Source of the DNA: Methylocapsa acidiphila B2
Lineage (GTDB): Bacteria; Pseudomonadota; Alphaproteobacteria; Rhizobiales; Beijerinckiaceae
Direction of reading: 5' to 3'
DNA length: 64,000 nt
Assembly: GCF_000427445.1 (NCBI RefSeq)
Contig: NZ_KE386496.1
Span: 558,001-622,000, forward strand
Positions 51,031 to 60,561 of the stretch are shown here, piece by piece. Each line of letters opens with the position of its first letter. Position 1 is the first letter of the stretch. The notes below the pieces were generated by a model. It had not been told where the DNA came from, searched no databases, and was given only the letters and a program-made list of their open reading frames with translations. Position numbers and translations under genes: made by a program.

Positions 51031-51684
51031 ATGACCTACACGCTCGTGATCGCCAATAAGGCCTATTCGTCCTGGTCCTTTCGTCCCTGGCTCTTGATGC
51101 GGCATTTCGACATTCCCTTCGAGGAAATCGTCGTTCCGCTCGCGCAAGAAGGCACTAGGGCCGAGATCTTGCGCTACGCGCCGAGCGGAAAATGCCCCTC
51201 GCTTCAGGACGGCGACATTCGCGTCTGGGATTCGCTTTCCATCATCGAATATCTGGCCGAGCGGCATCCGCATCTTCCGATCTGGCCAGAGCCGCAGGCG
51301 GCGCGCGCCGAGGCGCGTTCGCTTTCGGCCGAAATGCATTCGGGTTTCATGGCTCTGCGAGCGCTTCTGCCGATGAACATGCGCCGGCCGGTTTCCAAGC
51401 GCGAGCTGACGCCTGAGGCGGCGGTGGACGTCGCCCGCCTCGAGCAGGCTTTCGCCGAGGCGCGGGAGCAGTTCGGCAAAGAGGGGGCTTTTCTTTTCGG
51501 CGCTTTCTCGGCGGTCGACGCGATGTTCGCGCCAGTCGTCAATCGCCTCCATGTCTATGACGTCGCGGTTGCGCCGGCGACGCGCGCCTATATGGAGGCG
51601 GTCATGGCGCTGCCGGCATGGCGGAGTTGGAGCGCCGACGCTGCGGTTGAATGCTGGAAAATCGAGAAATACGAAGCCCTCTGA
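51031..51684 (+). CDS. Glutathione S-transferase family protein
   Basis: A 217-residue GST. The N-terminal thioredoxin-like domain has the likely catalytic serine in IANKAYSSWSFRPWLLM and the glutathione-binding cis-Pro and Asp-Ser in GKCPSLQDGDIRVWDSLSIIEYLAE. The all-helical C-terminal domain follows from about 85. The SSWS...RPW start is that of the zeta/maleylacetoacetate-isomerase-like bacterial GSTs. Cytoplasmic; it stands alone, 50 bp after the acyltransferase. Confidence 0.92.
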   Translation: MTYTLVIANKAYSSWSFRPWLLMRHFDIPFEEIVVPLAQEGTRAEILRYAPSGKCPSLQDGDIRVWDSLSIIEYLAERHPHLPIWPEPQAARAEARSLSAEMHSGFMALRALLPMNMRRPVSKRELTPEAAVDVARLEQAFAEAREQFGKEGAFLFGAFSAVDAMFAPVVNRLHVYDVAVAPATRAYMEAVMALPAWRSWSADAAVECWKIEKYEAL

Positions 51685-51828
51685 GACCGACCGTCGCGCC
51701 CGACGGAGCGCATTGCGCGTCGCGGCGGCGGAGAATTCCTCAGCGGACCGCTCAAAGCGCTTGCCGTTCTCGCGCTTTGGTCCAACTTATAAGGGCGACA
51801 TGGATCCAAAAGCCGTGTGGGGAGCCAA

Positions 51829-52548
51829 GTGAATCGAACGGGAGGCAAGGGCGGAGCGCTCACGCCTCAGCCCAGCGCGAAATCGGACATCGACGCATTT
51901 CTCGGCGCGGCTGAGAAGGTTCCGGCGGCGCAGGCGAGCGGGAAGGGACGGCTCGTTTTCGCGCTCGACGCGACGATGAGTCGGCAAGCAACGTGGGATC
52001 TCGCCCAATCCGTCCAAGGCAAGATGTTCGCGACCGCCGCCGCGCATGGCGGCCTCGAGGTTCAGCTCATCTATTATCGCGGCTTCGGCGAATGCAAAGC
52101 CTCGAACTTCATGTCCGGCGGGCAGGGGCTCGCCTCGCTCATGACGCGGATTTCGGTGGGCGCCGGCCAGACGCAAATCGAAAAAGTGCTGCGCCATGTC
52201 CGCGACGAGACGCGGAAAACCCCCATTCGCGCCTTGGTCTTCGTCGGCGACGCGATGGAGGAGGAGTTCGACCTCCTCGCCGGGCTCGCGGGCGAGCTTG
52301 GACTGCTTGGCGTGAAGGCCTTCCTATTTCAGGAGGGGCGCGACGGCGTCGCAGAGCGGGCCTTTCGTCACATCGCCTTGCTGACCGGGGGCGCCTATGC
52401 GACATTCGACGCTTCCGCTCCGGAGCGGCTCATCGCGCTTCTCTCCGCCGCCGCCGCCTATGCCGCGGGCGGACGAAGGGCGCTTGAATTCGAAGCGCGC
52501 GCGCGGGGGGCGGCGGCGGCAAATCTCCTCTTATCGCAATTGCGTTGA
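51829..52548 (+). CDS. VWA-like domain protein
   Basis: A 239-residue soluble protein with a von Willebrand A fold: the first strand is RLVFALDATMSRQATWD, a DxTxS-type metal site (a variant of DxSxS), with later LEVQLIYYRGFGECKAS, IRALVFVGDAMEE and VKAFLFQEGRDG strands. The GTG at 51829 is chosen because GGAG lies 5 bp before it; an upstream GTG exists at 51817. It is followed 10 bp later by a J-domain membrane protein, a pairing that I have seen only as a pattern and cannot assign to a process. Confidence 0.75.
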   Translation: MNRTGGKGGALTPQPSAKSDIDAFLGAAEKVPAAQASGKGRLVFALDATMSRQATWDLAQSVQGKMFATAAAHGGLEVQLIYYRGFGECKASNFMSGGQGLASLMTRISVGAGQTQIEKVLRHVRDETRKTPIRALVFVGDAMEEEFDLLAGLAGELGLLGVKAFLFQEGRDGVAERAFRHIALLTGGAYATFDASAPERLIALLSAAAAYAAGGRRALEFEARARGAAAANLLLSQLR

Positions 52549-52558
52549 GTCACCTGGA

Positions 52559-53278
52559 ATGCTGTACCTCCTCGCCGGATTCTTGGTCTTTTGGATCGGG
52601 CTTTATGCGCTCAAGGCTTTCGCCCAAGCTAATCCCGCGGCGCTCGCCCAACTTCTCCGCCGGGCCGGCGGGTGGGCGGCGCTTGTCGTCGCCGGATTTC
52701 TCTTGTTGCGTGGGCGCGTCGATATGGCGATCGGCCTCGGCGGCCTCGCGGCCTGGCTATTGAGGATCAGCTACGGCTCCCGCTTCGGCCTGTTCAGATC
52801 GGTCGGAGGGGCCGGCGCTCGCCGCGCGTCCTGCGTGAGATCGGCCATGATCGAGATGGAGCTCGATCACGCCACAGGGAAGATGCGCGGGGTCATTCTC
52901 GCAGGGCCGGACGAAGGCAAGCAGTTAGATGCTCTGACGCGGCCGCAATGCGAACTCCTTCACCGTCTTTGCTGCCGGGACGATCCCGATGGCGCGCGGC
53001 TTCTGGAAGCCTATCTTGACCGCCGGTTTCCCGGCTGGCGTCCAGCAGAGGATCAGTGGCGCGACGAGGGGAGCGCCGGCGCGCCGCGCCGGGCCGGCGC
53101 CATGTCCAAGGATGAAGCTTATGAGGTTTTGGGGCTTCAAAAAGGCGCCTCTCGGGAGGAAGTCGTTCGCTCGCACCGTTCTTTGATGAAAAAGCTGCAT
53201 CCAGATCACGGCGGGACGACGGATTTGGCTGCGCGAGTCAACGAAGCGAAGGATGTCCTGATGCGACGTCATCAGTAG
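52559..53278 (+). CDS. Membrane-anchored J-domain (DnaJ-like) protein
   Basis: A 239-residue protein. Two or three hydrophobic segments lie at the N-terminus (MLYLLAGFLVFWIGLYALKAF and ALVVAGFLLLRG). An unassigned middle follows (MIEMELDHATGKMRGVILAG). The C-terminal 60 residues are a J-domain: DEAYEVLGLQKGASREEVVRSHRSLMKKLHPDHGGTTDLAARVNEAKDVL, with the HPD motif that stimulates Hsp70. The ATG at 52559 is fitted by the hydrophobic start; the frame also opens at 52397. It probably recruits DnaK to a membrane client. Confidence 0.85.
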   Translation: MLYLLAGFLVFWIGLYALKAFAQANPAALAQLLRRAGGWAALVVAGFLLLRGRVDMAIGLGGLAAWLLRISYGSRFGLFRSVGGAGARRASCVRSAMIEMELDHATGKMRGVILAGPDEGKQLDALTRPQCELLHRLCCRDDPDGARLLEAYLDRRFPGWRPAEDQWRDEGSAGAPRRAGAMSKDEAYEVLGLQKGASREEVVRSHRSLMKKLHPDHGGTTDLAARVNEAKDVLMRRHQ

Positions 53279-53359
53279 GGGTCCGGAAAGGTTCGAGTTT
53301 GATGCCCGTTTGGGCGAGATTGGCGAAATCGAGATGGACGGCGGCCAGCTGCCGCAATT

Positions 53360-55018
53360 TCAGTTTTTTGTCGCGAAACAGGAAAATCCCGAACGCTTGA
53401 GCGTTTTGCAGGCGAGTTCGGCGCTATCAGCCTGGAGGCCGGCGAAACGGGCGCGATAAAGCGTTTCGGACCCTTTCTGCACTTTTTCCGTAAAGGGCAG
53501 CGCCGAATTCAGAGCTTTCGCGCCTTCCGACTTGGCGCGTGCGAGCAGCGCGGTCGCCTTGGCGATGTCGTCGGTGGCTCCGATTTGGATCATCCAGCCG
53601 CTGTGGGCGGCGGCCGGGCGGTGGGACTCGGCGGTCGAAAGAGAAGCCGTCTTCTCGGCGCTGCGCTCCCTCGCCGGCGCAGCCGAGGCTGTGTGGGTCG
53701 GCGAGGGGGTTGCGCTCGCCGCGGCCGCCCCATGGCCTGAATGCGACGTCGAGCCGTCAGGCGCGGCGGCCCTCGAGCCGGTTTCTTTTTCCGCGCCGCG
53801 CATGTCCTCGGCTTGCGTCTTCGCGGCTCCCGAGACGAAGGCCGGGCGTGGTCTTTGGAAGGGTATTGTAGGGTCGATCGATGCGACGCGAAATGGGTCG
53901 GCGCTGGCCGTGAGATTGGCGGGAGCGACCGTCGCCGAGGCTCGCGGGCTCGGCTTCTGATCCAGGTTCGCAGAGGCGTTCTTGACCTCGAGTTCCTGAT
54001 GCGTCGGCGCGGGCCTGGGCGCTTCGAGCGTCGCGACGGCCTCGCCGGAATTCCCTTCGGAGATCGCGGCCGCTGTGCGGACCGTCGCGCCGCTCTCGAT
54101 ATTGTCCTCGATCAGACCCGCCATGAGTCGGTCGCGCGAGGCCGCGCTGGCGCCGCCCAGGACGGCGGCGACGATGAAATGCCCGTCGCGCTTCACAGAA
54201 GCGAGAAGATTGAATCCAGAGGCGCGGATATAGCCGGTCTTTATCCCGTCCATGCCCTCGAGGCGATCCATGAGATGATTATGATTTGCGATGGCCGCGC
54301 CGCCATAATGGAAGACATGGGTCGAGAAATAACGATATTCGCGCGGGAAGCGGTCCTGGATCGCGCGGCCGAGGAGCGCGAGGTCATGCGCGGTCGTCAC
54401 TTGCTCGTCGTTGGGCAGGCCGGAAGCGTTGGCGAAATGCGTGCGGCTCATGCCGAGCGCATGGGCCTTTCGCGTCATCAATTCGGCAAAGGTGTCCTCG
54501 TCGCCGCCGATGCGCTCGGCGATCGCGACGGCGATGTCATTGGCGGAGCGCGTGACGACCGCCTTGATCGCATCCTCGACGCTGATCGTCTCGCCGGGGC
54601 GCAGGCCGAGCTTCGTCGGGGCCTGGCGCGCGGCATGGGCGGAAACCCGAACGTCGCTGTCGAGGCGGAGGCTCCCTTTTTCGAGCTGCTCGAACAGGAG
54701 GTACAAGGTCATCACCTTGGTGATCGACGCCGGATGTCGAATCTCGTTCTCGTTGCGTGCAAAAAGCGTTTGCCCGGAATTGGCGTCGACGACGATCGCC
54801 GCGAAATTTCTTGGGTTCACGCTGGTCAGGGAGCGCGGACGGTGGCCTAAATGGACGTGATGCGCGTGACGCGAAAAATGCGCACGGGCGGCGGCATGGT
54901 GAGAGTGATGGCGGGCCTCGGCGGGCGTGGCCGCGATGCCGCCCGCAAGAACCATCGTGAAACCATATAGGGCGACGGCAAAATTTGTGCGACGAACTGT
55001 CGCGCCCAATTTCATCAT
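53360..55018 (-). CDS. dacF: D-alanyl-D-alanine carboxypeptidase with SPOR-like end
   Basis: A 552-residue penicillin-binding protein of the DacF/DacC type. It shows a signal (NFAVALYGFTMVLAGGIAATPAEA), the active site HPASITKVMTLY (SxxK), VTRSANDIA (SxN) and MDGIKTGYIRASGFN (KTG). A long Ala/Ser/Pro linker (about 320-470) leads to a C-terminal peptidoglycan-binding SPOR-type domain (WMIQIGATDDIAKATALLARAKSEG...LYRARFAGLQADSAELACKTLKRSGFSCF). The ATG at 55018 has AGAGG at a good distance; ATG at 55027 is possible. It trims peptidoglycan stem peptides in the periplasm. Confidence 0.9.
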   Translation of the reverse strand: MMKLGATVRRTNFAVALYGFTMVLAGGIAATPAEARHHSHHAAARAHFSRHAHHVHLGHRPRSLTSVNPRNFAAIVVDANSGQTLFARNENEIRHPASITKVMTLYLLFEQLEKGSLRLDSDVRVSAHAARQAPTKLGLRPGETISVEDAIKAVVTRSANDIAVAIAERIGGDEDTFAELMTRKAHALGMSRTHFANASGLPNDEQVTTAHDLALLGRAIQDRFPREYRYFSTHVFHYGGAAIANHNHLMDRLEGMDGIKTGYIRASGFNLLASVKRDGHFIVAAVLGGASAASRDRLMAGLIEDNIESGATVRTAAAISEGNSGEAVATLEAPRPAPTHQELEVKNASANLDQKPSPRASATVAPANLTASADPFRVASIDPTIPFQRPRPAFVSGAAKTQAEDMRGAEKETGSRAAAPDGSTSHSGHGAAAASATPSPTHTASAAPARERSAEKTASLSTAESHRPAAAHSGWMIQIGATDDIAKATALLARAKSEGAKALNSALPFTEKVQKGSETLYRARFAGLQADSAELACKTLKRSGFSCFATKN

Positions 55019-55274
55019 GTCAGGCATCCTCTGTCTGCGACATGCAATGGTTCTCTCGGAGACGCTAAATCCGGGCGGTTACCGAGGGGTTAAGAGCGCG
55101 ACTTGAAGCGCCGCCAAATGTTTCAATTCGAGCTTATGCTGCGCTGCAAGATCAAGTTGACGTGATTTGTGCGCTGCACTATATCTAAGTTGCTACAGGC
55201 TTACGAACGCGCCTGTGGCAAGAAGCCGCCCCTACGAGGGACGAAACGGCGCATGCTCGGCGAAGGAAAATCAA

Positions 55275-55616
55275 ATGGCCTATCAAATCGATGATTTCCA
55301 GAAATTCGGCAAGGAGCAACTCGAAGCCGCGACAAACGTAACGTCCAACTTGACCAAGAGCTGGCAGACGATCGCCGCCGAGGCCACGGAATATTCGAAA
55401 AAGTCGCTGGAAAACAGCTCGGCTTTCCTCGAGAAATTGCTCGGCGCCAAGTCCTTTGAAAGCGCCATTCAAATTCAGTCGGAATACGCCAAAAACTCGT
55501 ATGCGGGCTTCATCGCGCAGGCCACGAAACTCGGCGAGATCTATTCCAACCTCGCTAAGGAAGCCTTCAAGCCGATCGAGACGGCGATTTCCAAAGTTCA
55601 ATCCTTTAAAGAATAG
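55275..55616 (+). CDS. Phasin (PHB granule protein) 1
   Basis: A 113-residue phasin_2-type protein, the amphipathic coat of polyhydroxybutyrate granules. The helix LTKSWQTIAAEATEYSKKSLENSSAFLEKLLGAKSFESAIQIQSEYAKNSYAGFIAQATKLGEIY is the family signature. The ATG at 55275 has GAAGG upstream; the upstream part of the frame is leader. A strong intrinsic terminator follows at 55720. A related phasin lies 360 bp downstream. Confidence 0.93.
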   Translation: MAYQIDDFQKFGKEQLEAATNVTSNLTKSWQTIAAEATEYSKKSLENSSAFLEKLLGAKSFESAIQIQSEYAKNSYAGFIAQATKLGEIYSNLAKEAFKPIETAISKVQSFKE

Positions 55617-55719
55617 TCCGCCTCCGGTTGCGCTGGCGGATGCGCAGAGCCTTCGTTGCAATTTCGTGGTTGCGCCGCGGAAGTCTCGGATCGCAATTCC
55701 TCTGGACTGCCTTCTGAGA

Positions 55720-55745
55720 GGCTCGGCACAGGCCGGGCCTTTTTT
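55720..55745 (+). terminator. Intrinsic terminator after phasin 1
   Basis: GGCTCGGC (55720-55727) pairs with GCCGGGCC (55732-55739, one wobble), loop ACAG, followed by TTTTTT. Confidence 0.85.
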
Positions 55746-55975
55746 GTGCGCGCCGACATGAAGACGCTTGGGGGGCGATGCGCTCCGAAGAGGCTGAATG
55801 TGTCGACGCGCTTCGCGTCGGCGAAGCGCTTGACGATCGACCATCGGATTGCGTCGCGACGCAATCCACGATGATGAGCCGCGATGTCGGCAGCCTAGGC
55901 TGTGAAACGGCTGCGGCCCTGTGGCTGTCGCCTTTGATTGGGAAGCGACAGAACGCATTGAACGGGGTGAATGTC

Positions 55976-56455
55976 ATGGCGGAGATCGAGCAAGACGCAG
56001 CGTCCTCGACGTACGACGCGGAGGAAGCCCAGCAAGACGCCGTTGGGGCTGAAGCCGTCGCGCCTGCGGCGGATGAGACGATCGAAATCGAAACGGCGGC
56101 CGAGAGCGCTCCTGAAGCCGTTGTGCTGCAAGAGGCCGTGTCTCATGACAATGTTCCCGATCGACCTGAGCGGCAAGACAGGCTCGTTTCTCCAAATGCA
56201 GGCGAGGCTCACGCCCGATCTGGCTTGAGCGAGATCGCAGCGGAGGCGAGTGAGTACTCCCGACGCTCGTTCGAGAACGGCGCCCAATTCATTCAAGAGC
56301 TCATCGGCGCAAAGTCTTTTTCGAACGCCGTTCAGATCCAGGCGGCCTACGCGAAGACTTCTTTTGCCGGATTCATCTCCTATGTGACCAGGGTGCGCGA
56401 GATTTATTCGGGCTTCAATCGGTTCGGCTCCGGCCATTGGCGGCGCGGATCCTGA
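55976..56455 (+). CDS. Phasin 2 with acidic N-terminal extension
   Basis: A 159-residue paralogue of phasin 1. The C-terminal half repeats the signature (LSEIAAEASEYSRRSFENGAQFIQELIGAKSFSNAVQIQAAYAKTSFAGFISYVTRVREIYSGF). The first 75 residues are Glu/Asp/Ala-rich and disordered-looking, absent from phasin 1; this could alter granule binding. The ATG at 55976 is preferred. An intrinsic terminator follows at 56500. Both genes are monocistronic. Confidence 0.85.
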   Translation: MAEIEQDAASSTYDAEEAQQDAVGAEAVAPAADETIEIETAAESAPEAVVLQEAVSHDNVPDRPERQDRLVSPNAGEAHARSGLSEIAAEASEYSRRSFENGAQFIQELIGAKSFSNAVQIQAAYAKTSFAGFISYVTRVREIYSGFNRFGSGHWRRGS

Positions 56456-56927
56456 GGGCGGCGCGCATTCACGGCTCATGGATAGGATAAAGCTTCAAAA
56501 GCTCGGCTTTCGCCGGGCTTTTTTTATGAATTTCTATGACGATGACGCTGCCTATTTGAGCGGCGCCGAAAATGTGCTCTGAGCTTTTAAATTGATCCGC
56601 GCATTACAATTTCGTCAGCGACGCGCCCCGGATCTTCAAGCTCGCGCGATCGCCGCCGTGGCCGCGCGCGATTTCTTCATTCGACGCGGCGCAGTTTTTG
56701 CTGAAAATCCTTTCGGGCTCATCTTGGAGGCCTACCTGTCTTGGAGGCTTGGCTTGCGGCTCGTCTTCGACCCTCGGCGCGCCGCGGAGCTGCCGATTCA
56801 TCGCGCGGCTCGATTCCCTCTTGCGAGGAAAGCGCGCGCGTTGTTCACTTGGGTTTCGGTCTCGGGTTTCGTACTGGCCAAAAAGGCGCGGCGAGTTATC
56901 TATAATTGGAAGGCGAGGACCTTGGTT
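56456..56927. other. Intergenic region upstream of clpS
   Basis: Carries the phasin 2 terminator at its start and the clpS-clpA promoter somewhere after it. The clpS frame remains open back to 56592, but that stretch is Arg/Ala-rich and unlike ClpS. Confidence 0.45.
56500..56525 (+). terminator. Intrinsic terminator after phasin 2
   Basis: AGCTCGGC (56500-56507) pairs with GCCGGGCT (56512-56519, one wobble), loop TTTC, then a run of seven T. Confidence 0.85.
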
Positions 56928-57380
56928 GTGACGGACGGACTTCTTCGGCGAATCTCTTTCCGGGCTGAATGGCCCGGTCGCGGCGACGCGGGCGCCGGAA
57001 TTGGGCTCGCCGACGCAAGAGAGAGTGTCCGCGGGTCGATCCGCGCGGCCAAGGACCCGCAACGGGGGGGCGACGGCGGGTCAGGTTCGGGAACGGCGGT
57101 GATCACTCGGTCGAAGACGCAAACGCGGAGACCGAGCATGTATCGGGTCCTGTTGCTGAACGACGATTATACGCCGATGGATTTCGTGGTCGCGGTCCTG
57201 AAGAAATATTTCAACAAGGGACCGGAGGAGGCGATGCGAATCATGCTTCATGTTCACCAACATGGCGTCGGCGAATGCGGAGTCTTCACCTACGAGGTCG
57301 CCGAGACCAAAGTCACGCAAGTCATGGATTACGCCCGCAAGCATCAGCACCCGTTGCAATGCATCATGGAAAAGAAATGA
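56928..57380 (+). CDS. clpS: ClpS adaptor
   Basis: A 150-residue N-end-rule adaptor that hands substrates to ClpAP. The core is complete: [77 protein letters not shown]. The first 50 residues form an unusually long extension. No ATG lies near the core, so I chose GTG at 56928, with AGGCGAGGA before it. Given the N-terminal Gly/Arg composition, a shorter start cannot be excluded. clpA begins 13 bp after its stop. Confidence 0.85.
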   Translation: MTDGLLRRISFRAEWPGRGDAGAGIGLADARESVRGSIRAAKDPQRGGDGGSGSGTAVITRSKTQTRRPSMYRVLLLNDDYTPMDFVVAVLKKYFNKGPEEAMRIMLHVHQHGVGECGVFTYEVAETKVTQVMDYARKHQHPLQCIMEKK

Positions 57381-57393
57381 GAGGTTGGAGCCA

Positions 57394-59871
57394 ATGCCGT
57401 CCTTCTCCCGCAATCTCGAGCAATCGCTCCATCGCGCTCTCGCCGTCGCCAATGAGCGTCACCACGAATATGCGACGCTGGAGCATTTACTTCTCAGTCT
57501 GACAGAGGACAGCGATTCAGCGGCCGTGCTGCGCGCCTGCTCAGTCGATCTGGAACTCTTGAAGAAGAATTTGCGCGAATATATCGACCAGGAGCTCGAC
57601 AATCTGGTCGGCGACGGCCGCGAGGACGCCAAGCCGACGGCGGGCTTCCAGCGGGTCATTCAACGCGCCGTGATCCATGTGCAGTCGTCGGGACGCGAAG
57701 AGGTCACGGGCGCCAATGTGCTCGTCGCGATCTTCGCCGAGCGCGAGAGCCACGCCGCCTATTTCCTGCAAGAGCAGGACATGACCCGCTACGACGCGGT
57801 CAACTACATCAGCCATGGCATCGCCAAGCGGCCTGGCCTTTCCGACGCCTCGAAGACGCCGCGCGGCGCCGAGGAGGAGGCGGAGGGGCGCGACGCGAAA
57901 GAGGGCAAGGACGGAGGCGATTCCAAGAAGAAGGAAGGCGCGCTCGACGCCTATTGCGTCAATCTCAACAAGAAGGCGCGCGAGGGACGGATTGATCCTC
58001 TGATCGGGCGCGAAGCGGAAGTTCAGCGCACGATCCAGGTCTTGTGCCGGCGCCACAAGAACAACCCTCTGTTGGTCGGCGACCCGGGCGTTGGCAAGAC
58101 AGCGATCGCTGAAGGCCTCGCCCGCAAGATCGTCAAGTCCGAAGTGCCGGAAGTTCTCGCGGAAGCGACGGTTTTCGCGCTCGACATGGGCACCTTGCTG
58201 GCCGGAACCCGCTATCGCGGCGATTTCGAAGAGCGCCTGAAACAGGTCATGAAGGAGATCGAGAACCACAAGAAGGCGATCCTCTTCATCGACGAAATTC
58301 ACACGGTCATCGGCGCGGGCGCAACGTCCGGCGGCGCAATGGATGCGTCCAATCTTTTGAAGCCAGCGCTCGCGCAAGGCTCGCTGCGTTGCATCGGCTC
58401 GACGACCTACAAGGAATATCGGCAATATTTCGAGAAGGATCGCGCGCTCGTCCGGCGTTTCCAGAAGATCGACGTGAATGAGCCTTCGATCCCCGACGCC
58501 ATCGAGATCATGAAGGGCCTGAAGCCTTATTTCGAAGAATTCCACAAGATCCGCTACACCAATGAAGCGGTCAAGGCGGCGGTCGAGCTTTCGGCGCGCT
58601 ACATTCACGACCGCAAGCTGCCGGATAAGGCGATCGACGTGATCGACGAGACCGGCGCGAGCCAGATGCTGCTGCCTGAAAACAAGAGAAAGAAGACGAT
58701 CGGCATCAAGGAGGTCGAGGCGACCATTGCGACAATGGCCCGGATTCCGCCCAAGACCGTCTCGAAGGACGACGCCGAGGTTCTCGAGCATCTGACCGAA
58801 ACGCTTGAGCGGGTGGTCTACGGCCAGAACAAGGCGATCGAGGCGCTGACCGCGGCGATCAAGCTGGCGCGGGCCGGCTTGCGCGACGGTGAGAAGCCGA
58901 TCGGCAGCTATCTCTTCTCCGGCCCGACCGGCGTCGGCAAGACCGAGGTCGCGCGCCAGCTCGCCGTGAGCCTCGGCGTCGAGCTCGTCCGCTTCGACAT
59001 GTCGGAATATATGGAGCGCCACACGGTCTCGCGGCTCATCGGCGCGCCTCCCGGCTATGTCGGGTTCGATCAGGGCGGGCTTTTGACCGACGCGATCGAT
59101 CAGCATCCGCATTGCGTGTTGCTTCTCGACGAAATCGAGAAGGCCCACCCGGATCTCTACAACATCCTGTTGCAGGTGATGGATCATGGCAAGCTCACGG
59201 ATCACAGCGGCAAGCAGGTCGATTTCCGCAATGTGATCTTGATCATGACGACAAACGCCGGCGCCGCCGATATGCAGCGCTCAGCCTATGGCTTCACGAA
59301 GTCGAAGCGCGAAGGCGAGGATGTCGAAGCGATCAACCGCATGTTCGCGCCGGAATTCCGCAACCGGCTCGATGCGGTCGTCACCTTCGGCCATTTGCCG
59401 ACGGCGGTTATCAGCAAGGTGGTCGACAAGTTCATCATGCAGCTCGAGGCGCAGCTCGCCGACCGCAATGTCGCGATCGAGCTCACCGACGAGGCGCGCA
59501 ATTGGCTGGTCGAGCACGGCTATGACGAGCAGATGGGCGCGCGGCCGATGGCGCGCGTCATCCAGCAGACCATCAAGACGCCTCTGGCCGACGAGGTCCT
59601 GTTCGGCCGCTTGAAGAATGGCGGAACGGTGCGCGTCGTGGTCACGGCGGAAGAGGACGGCGTGCGGAAACTCGGCTTCGTCTTCCCCGAAGGTCCGATT
59701 TTGCCGCGGCCCGAGCGGGATATTGTCGAAGCCGGCAAGAAGCGGGTTCGCGCCGAGCCGGAAGTTCGCCGCGCTAAATCACGCCGCCTCAAGGCGAATG
59801 ACGCCTCCGGAGATCCGGACGACGATCAGGCCGAGACGGTCGGCGGCGAGGAGCCGGACCTGAAGAACTGA
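57394..59871 (+). CDS. clpA: ATP-dependent Clp protease ATPase ClpA
   Basis: An 825-residue AAA+ unfoldase feeding ClpP. Order: Clp N-domain (1-145: [32 protein letters not shown]), charged acidic/Lys linker (about 150-190), first AAA+ (Walker [12 protein letters not shown], Walker [10 protein letters not shown]), second AAA+ ([26 protein letters not shown]), and a small C-domain. A non-standard Lys/Arg/acidic tail of about 60 residues follows the family end. The ATG at 57394 has GGAG upstream. It is co-transcribed with clpS; clpP is not in the window. Confidence 0.95.
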   Translation: MPSFSRNLEQSLHRALAVANERHHEYATLEHLLLSLTEDSDSAAVLRACSVDLELLKKNLREYIDQELDNLVGDGREDAKPTAGFQRVIQRAVIHVQSSGREEVTGANVLVAIFAERESHAAYFLQEQDMTRYDAVNYISHGIAKRPGLSDASKTPRGAEEEAEGRDAKEGKDGGDSKKKEGALDAYCVNLNKKAREGRIDPLIGREAEVQRTIQVLCRRHKNNPLLVGDPGVGKTAIAEGLARKIVKSEVPEVLAEATVFALDMGTLLAGTRYRGDFEERLKQVMKEIENHKKAILFIDEIHTVIGAGATSGGAMDASNLLKPALAQGSLRCIGSTTYKEYRQYFEKDRALVRRFQKIDVNEPSIPDAIEIMKGLKPYFEEFHKIRYTNEAVKAAVELSARYIHDRKLPDKAIDVIDETGASQMLLPENKRKKTIGIKEVEATIATMARIPPKTVSKDDAEVLEHLTETLERVVYGQNKAIEALTAAIKLARAGLRDGEKPIGSYLFSGPTGVGKTEVARQLAVSLGVELVRFDMSEYMERHTVSRLIGAPPGYVGFDQGGLLTDAIDQHPHCVLLLDEIEKAHPDLYNILLQVMDHGKLTDHSGKQVDFRNVILIMTTNAGAADMQRSAYGFTKSKREGEDVEAINRMFAPEFRNRLDAVVTFGHLPTAVISKVVDKFIMQLEAQLADRNVAIELTDEARNWLVEHGYDEQMGARPMARVIQQTIKTPLADEVLFGRLKNGGTVRVVVTAEEDGVRKLGFVFPEGPILPRPERDIVEAGKKRVRAEPEVRRAKSRRLKANDASGDPDDDQAETVGGEEPDLKN

Positions 59872-59900
59872 GCGTCGGCGACGTGATGAAATAATTATGG

Positions 59901-59928
59901 GGCTGCGACCGATGTCGCGGCCTCTTTT
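59901..59928 (+). terminator. Intrinsic terminator after clpA
   Basis: GGCTGCGAC (59901-59909) pairs with GTCGCGGCC (59914-59922, one wobble), loop CGAT, then TCTTTT. Confidence 0.75.
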
Positions 59929-60077
59929 GATTTTGTGTTGTTGATTTGCTCTTTGAGCATCTTCCAATCGGATATGCTCAATCATTTGAATACGGAGCGA
60001 TTTCCTATCGAACGCAGGAATCCATGCGCTCGGAAAGCGCATGCGCGGCTCGCCGCGGCGGCGCGGGGCGATTGAGG

Positions 60078-60512
60078 TCAGGCCTCCTCCAGCGCCGCCG
60101 AGATCTTCTTGCGGAAACCGTCGAGGATCTCCGGCTTTTCCATCGCGCCCGTATGGGGCCGCAAGGCGACGTCGGCCCAGCGCGGCAGAATATGGAAATG
60201 CAGATGGAAAACGATTTGGCCGCCGGCTGGCTCGTTGAATTGCTGGATCGTGATCCCGTCGGCGTCGAGAGCCTTCCGCACCGCGCGGGCGATTCTCTGC
60301 AATGGTCCCATCAAAGCGGCGAGGCTCGCGGGCTCGACGTCGAAAATATTGCGCGCGGGCGCCTTGGGGATCAAAAGGACATGGCCGTCCGCGCGGGGCA
60401 TGATGTCCATCAGCGCCAGGGCGTGCTCGTCCTCATAGACCTTATGGCAGGGCAATTCGCCGCGCAGGATCCTGGCGAAGACATTCGCATCGTCATAAGG
60501 CGCAGGCGTCAT
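60078..60512 (-). CDS. HIT-family nucleotide hydrolase
   Basis: A 144-residue histidine-triad protein. The triad lies in GGQIVFHLHFHILPRW (H-x-H-x-H) near residue 105. Upstream is the usual ADGHVLLIPKAPARNIFD. These proteins split purine nucleotide phosphoramidates or dinucleoside polyphosphates. It lies convergent with clpA. Confidence 0.92.
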   Translation of the reverse strand: MTPAPYDDANVFARILRGELPCHKVYEDEHALALMDIMPRADGHVLLIPKAPARNIFDVEPASLAALMGPLQRIARAVRKALDADGITIQQFNEPAGGQIVFHLHFHILPRWADVALRPHTGAMEKPEILDGFRKKISAALEEA

Positions 60513-60561
60513 CGCGTTTCCTCCCTCGTTCGACTCGATTTGAGGGGAAGCGCGCGCGGGG

